In this document: positions 5,625 to 11,006 of the stretch, piece by piece
Position numbering within the stretch: the stretch's first letter is position 1
Layout: each line of letters opens with the position of its first letter
DNA from: Holophagales bacterium UBA2201
Lineage (GTDB): Bacteria; Acidobacteriota; Thermoanaerobaculia; UBA2201
Assembly: GCA_002327305.1 (NCBI GenBank)
Contig: DCUZ01000025.1
Location: 61,899 to 73,013 of the forward strand
Length of the DNA: 11,115 nucleotides
Direction: 5' to 3'
Program-made: the position numbers and the translations under genes
The notes under the pieces: model-generated
Seen by the model: the letters and a program-made list of their open reading frames with translations, nothing else
Told to the model about the DNA's origin: nothing
The model's database searches: none

Positions 5625-6597
5625 ATTGGCTGATGCGGGGGTCCGCCTTTTCCGTCAGCACGGTGACCAATTCCGAGCGGAAGCGGTAGCGTTCGATGGC
5701 GACCTCCCAGGCCGCCGTGGAGCGGCCCTTGCCGGACGGGGTGAGGGTGAAATCAACGGCCATCGGCGTTCCCGCCTCCACGGAAACGGCTTCGCCGATG
5801 GGGAAGACCGTGCGGCCCCAGTGGGTGTCCGGCTCCGAGGGCCCGTTGCCGAGGATGACCCCCCCGCCCAGATCGGCGCTGAACCAGGCGGCGAGGGCGT
5901 TGACCTGCCCCTGGCGGTCCGCGGTGAAGTTCAGGCGCGCTTCGAACGGCCGGCCCGCCCTGTCCAGGGAGACCGTCGCGGGGTCCACCGTCCATAGGAG
6001 CCGCGGCGCCGCGCGGAGGTGTTCCGCCTTGACCTGGTTGCAGCAGACCATCGCCCTGCGCTCGACGGTCCGGCCGATGGGGGAGAGCTCCACCCCGTAA
6101 GGCCGGCTGTACCAGAAGGCCAGGTCCTCCTGGAGGCGCGGGTCGAACGCCGGGGCCATCCAGGCCTCCACCGTTCCGGGGACCATCCGCCCCCCGGGCC
6201 GGAGCCACCGGTCCCGGGCCTGGACCACCACGGGGAGGAGGTTCTCGTCCACCCCGTACCCCCCCAGCCATTCCGAAACGATGAGGTCCACCGGCTCCGG
6301 CGGGTCGAGCGTCTCCATGTCGCCCTGCAGGACTCGGATGCGGTCCCCGAAGCCGTTCTCCGCCGCGATCTTCCGGGCCAGGTCCGCGATGTGCGTCCGC
6401 TCCACGGCATAGACCACCCGGGCCCCCGCCAGCGCCGCGAAGACGCTGAGGATGCCGGTGCCGGCCCCCAGGTCGAGCACGGCGTCCCCCGGTCCGACCG
6501 CGCCGGCGATGGCCCGGCGGAACGCCTCGCACCGGACCGCGTCGAAAAGCATCGGCTCGTGCCCTTCCAGGTTCCAGTAATTGATCTCCAGTGTCAT
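5623..6597 (-). CDS. PRMT-like class I SAM-dependent methyltransferase
   Basis: The protein has 324 residues from the ATG at 6597, with GGAGGGG 6 nt upstream. The N-terminus (NYWNLEGHEPMLFDAVR) matches the helix that precedes the SAM domain in protein arginine methyltransferases. The SAM-binding core shows VLDLGAGTGILSVFAALAGA (GAGTG at 44-48), the acidic residue E66 after strand 2 and LQGDMETL. Next comes SEWLGGYGVDENLL, which corresponds to the PRMT double-E loop (SEWMGY...ESML) with E109 and E118 both kept. LRPGGRMVPG follows. The C-terminal beta-barrel-like part contains DTHWGRTVFPIGE, with THW at 258-260, the other PRMT signature. These features favour a type I PRMT-like enzyme acting on arginine or a related guanidino or small-molecule substrate. 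The target in this organism is unknown. It lacks the long dimerisation arm I would expect, so the oligomeric state is open. It is convergent with the OmpA-family gene and divergent from the next gene. Confidence 0.88.
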   Translation of the reverse strand: MTLEINYWNLEGHEPMLFDAVRCEAFRRAIAGAVGPGDAVLDLGAGTGILSVFAALAGARVVYAVERTHIADLARKIAAENGFGDRIRVLQGDMETLDPPEPVDLIVSEWLGGYGVDENLLPVVVQARDRWLRPGGRMVPGTVEAWMAPAFDPRLQEDLAFWYSRPYGVELSPIGRTVERRAMVCCNQVKAEHLRAAPRLLWTVDPATVSLDRAGRPFEARLNFTADRQGQVNALAAWFSADLGGGVILGNGPSEPDTHWGRTVFPIGEAVSVEAGTPMAVDFTLTPSGKGRSTAAWEVAIERYRFRSELVTVLTEKADPRISQ

Positions 6598-6641
6598 GCG
6601 GGTCCCCTCCGGTCTGAAGTCCGTTGACGGTTTCAGCGCCT

Positions 6642-6650
6642 ATTATGGCA
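6642..6650 (-). promoter_or_regulatory. Possible extended -10 promoter for the PRMT-like gene
   Basis: On the minus strand TGCCATAAT (6650-6642) reads as TG, one base, then CATAAT with five of six -10 bases. The predicted start near 6635 leaves a leader of about 38 nt holding GGAGGGG. No convincing -35 is seen. Confidence 0.4.
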
Positions 6651-6769
6651 CAGCGCCGAGGCCGTTGGCGCCGCCCTTTCGTGAGGGGCGTCTGACGCGC
6701 CCCACGCTCCCGCGGTCATCCCCGGCGGCACACGATAGGACGCGGCCCGGCGCCAGCGGGGGGGGCTCC

Positions 6770-6798
6770 TTGACAACCCCTCGCCGCGGTGCTATTAT
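6770..6798 (+). promoter_or_regulatory. Near-consensus sigma70 promoter for the SUMF1-fold gene
   Basis: TTGACA (6770-6775), a 17-bp spacer and TATTAT (6793-6798) form an almost ideal housekeeping promoter. It lies 50 nt before an ATG that carries AAGGAGG (6835-6841) at 6-nt spacing. The combination predicts strong expression. The remaining intergenic DNA (6651-6769) holds only an imperfect hairpin around 6685-6703. Confidence 0.75.
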
Positions 6799-6847
6799 TT
6801 TTCCAAGCGGCCGGAACGGCCGCCGCTCTTTGCGAAGGAGGCCAAGT

Positions 6848-8452
6848 ATGAAGAGCAAAGTTTGGGCGTTTCACTGTGGCGTTCTGTTCCTCGCGGCCGC
6901 GGCGTTCGCGGCGGCCGACGCGGACCCCATCGCCGGTCCCATGCACTTCGTTGCGGCCGGGACCTTCACGCAGGGCTCGCCCGCCGGCGAGGCCTGCCGG
7001 GTCTCCAACGAGGGGCAGTTCACCCACACGCTGACGGCGGACCTGCTGGTGATGGAGACGGAGGTCACCCGCGCCATGTGGGCCTCCCTGAAGGCGGTCC
7101 AGCCGACCCTCCCCGCCGACCCGACCGACACCGCGCAGGGCTCCGGGACCTCCAACCCGGTGCAGAACCTCGCCTGGTTCGAGGCCGCCCTCTTCGCCAA
7201 TCTCCTCTCTACGCAGAACGGCTTTAGCCCCTGCTACTACACCGACGCAGGGCTGACCGTCCCTCTCGACGCCTCGGACGATCCCAACGGCGATATTTAC
7301 TGCGACTGGTCCGCCGACGGGTACCACCTCCCCTCGGAGGGGGAGTGGGAGTACTTCGCCCGGGCCGGGACCACGGGGCCCTTCTCCGCCGACGAGGGGA
7401 ACTACAGCGCCTCCACCTGCGGCTCTTGCGCCGCGGGCGCCCTTCCCGCGCTCGAGGCGGCCGCGTGGTTCTGCGCCAACGGCGGGAATGCCACCCACCC
7501 CGTCGGGCGCAAGGCCGCCAACCCCTGGGGCCTGAAGGATGTCCACGGGAACGTATGGGAGTGGTGCTGGGACTGGTGGGGCGACTACCCGACGGGGAGC
7601 CAGACGGACTATCGGGGGCCGGGGCCGGGCATGGTCCCGCACGTTGCGCGCGGCGGGGGATGGGGCAGCCTGCCATCCCAGCTCCGTTCAGCCCAGCGCG
7701 GAAGTGGGGGCGACCCCGAGCGGTCGCCCAATATCGGGTTCCGGCTGGTGCGGTCCGGGGACCCGGTGGAGCATGTCACCCTCGTCCCCGCCTCGGCCCA
7801 CCAGCCGGGGGCGGAGGGGACCAACTGGCGGACCGATCTCGTGGTCCTCAACCGGGGGGCGTCCCGGGCCGATTTCACCCTCGCCCTGCTGAAACGGGAC
7901 GCGGACAACACCTCCCCGGCCACCGTGGATTCGTCCGTGGACGCCGGCAAGGCCGCGGGGTTCAACGATGTCGTCCTGGCCGCCTTCGGCTTCACCGGCG
8001 CGGGGGCCCTGGCGGTCCTCAGCGCCAGCCCCGGCCTGATGGTCGCCTCCCGCACCTACAACGACGACCCCGACGGTACCTACGGGCAGTTCGTCCCCGG
8101 GTACGCGGAGTCGGAGCTCCTCGGGGCCGGCGAGACCGCCCTGATGATGCCGCTCCATCAGAACGCCGGGTTCCGGACCAACATCGGGTTCGCCAGCATC
8201 TCCGACGCGAAGACCGACATCGTGGTCACGCTCTACGACGGCAACGGGACGAAGCTGGGGACGGTCCCCTGGCCGCTCGAGCCCCGCGGCTACTCGCAGG
8301 TGGACCGCATCTTCACCCGGGTCACCGCCGCCGCCGTCGAGAACGGATACGCCGAGGTCACCACGACGACCGCCGGCGCCGCCTACATGGCCTACGCGTC
8401 GGTGACGGACAACAAGTCGGGCGACTCCATCTGCATCCCGGCCAGGCGGTGA
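6848..8452 (+). CDS. Secreted SUMF1-fold (formylglycine-generating-enzyme-like) protein with a distinct C-terminal module
   Basis: The protein has 534 residues. A signal peptide (MKSKVWAFHCGVLFLAAAAFAAA) is cleaved near residues 22-25. Residues about 30-302 form a SUMF1/FGE-sulfatase-type domain: MHFVAAGTFTQGS, MVETEVTRAMW-like VMETEVTRAMW, SNPVQNLAWFEAALFANLL, YHLPSEGEWEYFARAG, NPWGLKDVHGNVWEWCWDWW, VARGGGWG and the closing NIGFRLV. True formylglycine-generating enzymes bind copper with two cysteines near this end; here that segment (266-300) has none, so sulfatase activation is unlikely and a binding or structural role is more probable. Residues about 308-534 form a separate beta-rich module beginning LVPASAHQPGAEGTNWRTDL. 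I recognise this pattern from secreted proteins of Acidobacteriota-like genomes but know no function for it. The gene stands alone behind a strong promoter and is divergent from the methyltransferase. It is probably exported to the periplasm or cell surface. Confidence 0.88.
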   Translation: MKSKVWAFHCGVLFLAAAAFAAADADPIAGPMHFVAAGTFTQGSPAGEACRVSNEGQFTHTLTADLLVMETEVTRAMWASLKAVQPTLPADPTDTAQGSGTSNPVQNLAWFEAALFANLLSTQNGFSPCYYTDAGLTVPLDASDDPNGDIYCDWSADGYHLPSEGEWEYFARAGTTGPFSADEGNYSASTCGSCAAGALPALEAAAWFCANGGNATHPVGRKAANPWGLKDVHGNVWEWCWDWWGDYPTGSQTDYRGPGPGMVPHVARGGGWGSLPSQLRSAQRGSGGDPERSPNIGFRLVRSGDPVEHVTLVPASAHQPGAEGTNWRTDLVVLNRGASRADFTLALLKRDADNTSPATVDSSVDAGKAAGFNDVVLAAFGFTGAGALAVLSASPGLMVASRTYNDDPDGTYGQFVPGYAESELLGAGETALMMPLHQNAGFRTNIGFASISDAKTDIVVTLYDGNGTKLGTVPWPLEPRGYSQVDRIFTRVTAAAVENGYAEVTTTTAGAAYMAYASVTDNKSGDSICIPARR

Positions 8453-8565
8453 GCCGCCGGACGCCCCGGACACGGATCACGGGCTGCACTCCGCGGGGTG
8501 GACGGGATGGGCCGGGAACCTTCGCTGGGCACGCCGGCCCGGGAGGCGATTTCAGAATATCCTGT

Positions 8566-8590
8566 GCCCTCGGGGAGGGCGGGGGCTTTT
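8566..8590 (+). terminator. Weak terminator candidate after the SUMF1-fold gene
   Basis: GCCCT (8566-8570) and AGGGC (8576-8580) form a short stem with a 5-nt loop, followed by GGGGGC and TTTT (8587-8590). The run of T is displaced from the stem by six bases, so this is only a possible intrinsic terminator. The rest of the 193-nt gap after 8452 shows nothing else convincing. Confidence 0.25.
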
Positions 8591-8611
8591 CTGCCTTTGC
8601 CGCAACCTGGA

Positions 8612-8640
8612 TTGCGCCGGGCGTGACGATGGGGTATAAG
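8612..8640 (+). promoter_or_regulatory. Possible promoter abutting the EAL-PYP start codon
   Basis: TTGCGC (8612-8617), a 17-bp spacer and TATAAG (8635-8640) resemble a sigma70 promoter. The -10 lies only 5 nt before the ATG and overlaps AAGGGA (8638-8643), the only ribosome-site candidate. If this promoter is used, the mRNA would be essentially leaderless. If a promoter further upstream is used, AAGGGA would act as a closely spaced Shine-Dalgarno. Confidence 0.3.
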
Positions 8641-8645
8641 GGACC

Positions 8646-9782
8646 ATGACCGACGACCACCGCCTCCCTCCTCCGTCCGATGCCGCCCCCCCCTCCGCGC
8701 CCGGGGCCGAAGTGGACCGCCTGTTCGGCCCGGAGGGGGTCCGCGCCGTCTTCGAGCCCGTCTATGATTGCGCCGGGCCGCTGACGGTCTTCGGCCGCGA
8801 GGCCCTGATGCGGGGCCCCCGGGGCCTGCCGTTCGAGGGCCCCATGCTGGCCTTCGCCCTCGCCAAATCCATGGCGGTCCTCGAGGCGCTCGACCTGCGC
8901 TGTTTCGAAACGGCGCTGGCGACCGCCCCGGCCGACGGACTCCTCTTCGTCAACCTGCACCCCTCCACGCTCACCTCTGTCCCGGACGGCCGGATCCTCG
9001 GCCCCCTGCGCGCCTCCGGGCGCGATCCCGGATCGGTCGTCGTCGAGGTGATCGAGCACGAGGCCGGCGGTGAGGCCTCCCTCGTGGCCGCGGTCGCCCG
9101 ACTGCGGAAGGCGGGGCTGAAGGTCGCCGTGGACGATTTCGGCGAAGGGGCGGCCAACTGGCGCCGGGTTCTCCAGTTGCATCCGGACTTCGTCAAGGTG
9201 GACCGCTGGTTCGTTCAGGGGGCGGAGGACGATCCCGCCCGGCGAGCCGTCCTGCGGGCGATGGCGGGGTTCGGGGCGGAAACCGGGATCCGGATCATCG
9301 CCGAAGGGGTGGACAACGGCCGCCAACTGCAGGTGGTCCGGGAGTGCGGTATCTTCCTGGCGCAGGGCCATGGCATGGAGGCCCTGGCCTCGGGGAGGGA
9401 GGGCCCGACGCGGGCGGTCCCCATGCCCGCCCCCGACCTGCTCCTGCGCCGCATCGACGATTTTGACGAACGCCGCCTGGACGAACTGCCCTGGGGGGTC
9501 ATCCAGCTCTCACCCGAGGGGGTGGTCCTGCAGTACAACCGCTACGAGGAGGGGCTCGCGGGGCGGCGCGCCGCCGAGGTCATCGGGAGGAACTTCTTCA
9601 CGGAGGTCGCCCCCTGCACCGATGTCAAGGAGTTCGCCGGGCGTTTCCGCGAGGGGGTGACCCGGGGTGCCCTGCACGAGACCTTCGACTTCGAGATGGC
9701 CTTCACGCCCCCCCGCCGGGTCACTGTCACCCTTTATTTAAGCGCCGCCACCGGCACCCTCTGGGTCTTCGTCCAGGGCTGA
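8646..9782 (+). CDS. EAL-domain protein fused to a photoactive-yellow-protein-like PAS domain
   Basis: The 378-residue soluble protein has no membrane segment or signal peptide. Residues about 22-255 form an EAL (cyclic-di-GMP phosphodiesterase) domain: EALMR (E52), FVNLHPS (N103), EVIEHE (E134/E137), VDDFGEG (D163, D164), FVKVDR (K184), IIAEGVD (E220) and AQGHG (Q240). Most metal- and substrate-binding residues are present. The usual AEGVE is AEGVD, and the QGYxFxxP ending is degenerate, so activity may be reduced. Residues about 264-378 form a PAS domain strikingly like photoactive yellow protein: LPWGVIQLSPEGVVLQYN, IGRNFFTEVAPCTD and EFAGRFREGV. With C324 set as PYP Cys69, Tyr42, Glu46 and Arg52 correspond to Y297, E301 and R307, all conserved; Thr50 is A305. 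PYP binds p-coumarate through that cysteine to sense blue light. The C-terminal domain probably gates the EAL domain, by light or another ligand. Cofactor genes are not in the window. Confidence 0.9.
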   Translation: MTDDHRLPPPSDAAPPSAPGAEVDRLFGPEGVRAVFEPVYDCAGPLTVFGREALMRGPRGLPFEGPMLAFALAKSMAVLEALDLRCFETALATAPADGLLFVNLHPSTLTSVPDGRILGPLRASGRDPGSVVVEVIEHEAGGEASLVAAVARLRKAGLKVAVDDFGEGAANWRRVLQLHPDFVKVDRWFVQGAEDDPARRAVLRAMAGFGAETGIRIIAEGVDNGRQLQVVRECGIFLAQGHGMEALASGREGPTRAVPMPAPDLLLRRIDDFDERRLDELPWGVIQLSPEGVVLQYNRYEEGLAGRRAAEVIGRNFFTEVAPCTDVKEFAGRFREGVTRGALHETFDFEMAFTPPRRVTVTLYLSAATGTLWVFVQG

Positions 9783-9870
9783 GCGGCGCTTCCGGTGCCG
9801 GGCGGCGGTGGCCTCTAAAGAGAAATTATTCACGGTCCGTAGTTCCTGCGTGCCGGGCGACCTGAAATGG

Positions 9871-9882
9871 GTGACTGTCCCT
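9871..9882. repeat. GACTGTCCC repeat copy 1
   Basis: GTGACTGTCCCT carries the shared core GACTGTCCC (9873-9881). The flanks form an imperfect inverted repeat around the central T. Confidence 0.5.
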
Positions 9883-9899
9883 AATTACCCGGAGGAAAC

Positions 9900-9914
9900 C
9901 GTGGACTGTCCCGT
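9900..9914. repeat. GACTGTCCC repeat copy 2
   Basis: The core GACTGTCCC lies at 9904-9912, preceded by GTG as in copy 3. It is 31 bp from copy 1, and its flanks are less symmetric. Confidence 0.5.
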
Positions 9915-9930
9915 GGAGGGGGAAACGGCG

Positions 9931-9948
9931 GCGTGGACTGTCCCCGCT
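9931..9948. repeat. GACTGTCCC repeat copy 3
   Basis: GCGTGGAC-T-GTCCCCGC forms an interrupted palindrome with seven of eight arm positions paired. The core lies at 9936-9944. Confidence 0.55.
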
Positions 9949-10041
9949 TTCCATTAGACACGAAAGGGCTGAAAGCCCGCACCAAATTTCTGCCTATTTC
10001 ACTGTGCTCTCCGTTCCTTCATTGTCGCCGCCGACACTCAT

Positions 10042-10070
10042 TTGACTTGCATTATGGGGTGCGGTAGACT
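10042..10070 (+). promoter_or_regulatory. Promoter candidate for the small exported protein
   Basis: TTGACT (10042-10047, five of six -35 bases), an exact 17-bp spacer and TAGACT (10065-10070, four of six -10 bases) form a plausible sigma70 promoter. The leader of about 66 nt contains a 13-codon open frame, MMISPKTRHYAEV (10077-10118), followed by AAAGGGAA before the gene. Confidence 0.5.
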
Positions 10071-10142
10071 GGACGCATGATGATTTCACCGAAAACCCGG
10101 CATTACGCCGAAGTATAGTTAGGCGCAAAGGGAACGACGTTT

Positions 10143-10583
10143 ATGAAATCTAAAATCAGATCGTTCGAGTTAAGAACCCTGGTGATCGTCGCCTTCGCGA
10201 CCACGATTCTCGCAGGCCCCCAGCTTGCCGAAGCTGGCACGATTGCACCTATCGCTCGCTGGGGAGGCCAAGCCGGAAAGATCGGAAGCGGCCACAGCGG
10301 ATACATGTGTAGCCAAGATGACTTGAATGAGTTTTGGAAGAAATGGGAGATTGCAAAGCCGAAACCGAAAATAGATTTCAAGAGGGAGCTGGCTGTCTTC
10401 TATATGGGATACGGCGGGCCTCATCTGATGAATCTGTCATTAGAGGATAGCGGTAATCTTGTAGCCGAATATGTCGAGTCACCCACGGTGTCGCGTCAGC
10501 CCAACTACCTAATCTTTACGGTACCCCGCTACGGTGTCAAAGAACTCAATGGAATTCCGGTCACGTGTTCCGAGGATAAATAG
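10143..10583 (+). CDS. Small exported protein of unknown function, possibly PrcB-like
   Basis: The protein has 146 residues from an ATG with AAAGGGAA (10127-10134) 8 nt upstream. A clear Sec signal peptide (basic MKSKIRSFELR, then TLVIVAFATTILAG, cleavage after AEA at about residue 31) implies export. The mature part begins with a Gly-rich stretch (GGQAGKIGSGHSGY). The rest (SQDDLNEFWKKW, KIDFKRELAVFYMGYGG, then alternating beta strands to EDK) has the order expected of the PrcB-type domain: a helix, then 'DF...avfxG', then strands. I regard that as a suggestion only. Cysteines near residues 57 and 142 could form a disulfide. Its base composition is close to half GC, visibly lower than the genes upstream, and the codons look different. 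It sits between repeats, so horizontal acquisition is likely. No neighbour hints at its role. Confidence 0.75.
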   Translation: MKSKIRSFELRTLVIVAFATTILAGPQLAEAGTIAPIARWGGQAGKIGSGHSGYMCSQDDLNEFWKKWEIAKPKPKIDFKRELAVFYMGYGGPHLMNLSLEDSGNLVAEYVESPTVSRQPNYLIFTVPRYGVKELNGIPVTCSEDK

Positions 10584-10612
10584 GGAAAAATAGGGACTGT
10601 CCCAATTTTTCC
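10584..10612. terminator. Near-perfect palindrome after the small exported protein (GACTGTCCC copy 4), terminator-like
   Basis: GGAAAAATAGGGAC (10584-10597), a central T, and GTCCCAATTTTTCC (10599-10612) pair at 13 of 14 positions. It begins directly after the stop codon and ends in a T-run on both strands, so it could terminate transcription in either direction. It also contains the same GACTGTCCC core as four other sites. Confidence 0.55.
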
Positions 10613-10613
10613 T

Positions 10614-10638
10614 TGCTCCTCGTTTTGAAAATCAGCGG
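10614..10638 (+). repeat. 25-bp direct repeat, left copy
   Basis: TGCTCCTCGTTTTGAAAATC followed by AGCGG differs at two of 25 positions from the copy at 10982-11006. A TGTCCC lies exactly 10 nt before each copy, so the two share a longer layout with an offset of 368 bp. Confidence 0.65.
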
Positions 10639-10670
10639 TGCCTATGGTCTATGGCAACTAAATTACTCGG

Positions 10671-10691
10671 AAATAGGTGACTGTCCCCTAT
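10671..10691. repeat. GACTGTCCC repeat copy 5
   Basis: ATAGGTGAC-T-GTCCCCTAT forms an interrupted palindrome with eight of nine arm positions paired. The core lies at 10679-10687. Confidence 0.55.
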
Positions 10692-10701
10692 AATCGTGGT
10701 C

Positions 10702-10720
10702 TGCGGTGTTGCACACCGCA
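10702..10720. other. Hairpin TGCGGTGT/ACACCGCA
   Basis: An 8-bp perfect stem (10702-10709 with 10713-10720) encloses a 3-nt loop and is followed on the plus strand by CGTTATTTTC. It could be a weak terminator or part of the repeat element. Confidence 0.35.
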
Positions 10721-10981
10721 CGTTATTTTCCCCCACACCGCCCACCCACTTTGCCCCGCCCTGGCCCCGGTGCGGCCCCGTCGCGCGCCCCTCGACAGGG
10801 ACGGAGGGGCCGCGCCGCCGGTCCGCCCCGTGGCCTTGCCCCACAGCAAAAGAAAATAACAAAAAGGGGTAAGGGTTTGGTGGTGGTGGCGGCGCGTTTG
10901 AGCCGTCCCAAGGCGGCCGGCGGGGGCTCCGCCCTTTTCCGGACATAAAAAAAGAAGGGGCATCGTGTCCCTTCATTCTCG

Positions 10982-11006
10982 TGCTCGTCGTTTTGAAAAT
11001 CAACGG
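10982..11006 (+). repeat. 25-bp direct repeat, right copy
   Basis: TGCTCGTCGTTTTGAAAATC followed by AACGG matches the left copy at 23 of 25 positions. The sequence beyond it to the window end (11007-11115) shows no gene. It contains CAAGACCCGACCCCAATC, which resembles another short dispersed-repeat motif I recall from bacterial genomes, though I hold that only loosely. Confidence 0.65.

Larger units (their letters stand above)
9783..10041. other. Gene-free repeat-bearing intergenic region
   Basis: No credible reading frame is seen here. The stretch holds three GACTGTCCC-centred interrupted palindromes (listed separately) and a small hairpin, GGGCT-GAA-AGCCC, at about 9967-9979. It marks the switch from dense high-GC genes to an accessory-looking region. 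Confidence 0.6.
10639..10981. other. Non-coding segment between the direct repeats
   Basis: I see no convincing gene. Open frames on both strands here are low-complexity, Pro/Arg/Gly-rich and lack ribosome sites. The segment contains the fifth GACTGTCCC copy, a hairpin at 10702-10720, A-rich and G-rich tracts (about 10850-10895), and a C-rich tract (about 10730-10800). Confidence 0.5.

Noticed and set aside
4124..5689. 521-codon plus-strand frame overlapping the OsmC and OmpA genes
   Set aside because: It runs through a strong terminator and a promoter and has Arg/Gly-rich nonsense composition; both real genes are in another frame.
6848..8452. Calling the SUMF1-fold protein a formylglycine-generating enzyme
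   Set aside because: The active-site cysteine pair is absent and no sulfatase gene is in the window.
7345..8649. 434-codon plus-strand frame inside the SUMF1-fold gene
   Set aside because: Shadow frame: the overlapping frame carries conserved SUMF1 motifs, and this one is Arg/Gly/Pro-rich.
10118..10124. GTTAGGC before the small exported gene as an integron attC core site
   Set aside because: It fits GTTRRRY, but no matching RYYYAAC site or attC-like folded element was found upstream or at the gene's 3' end. A 7-base match is expected by chance.
10632..11003. 123-codon minus-strand frame between the direct repeats
   Set aside because: No ribosome site, composition dominated by Pro, Arg and Gly, and it is bounded by repeat sequence. 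I could not support it as a gene.
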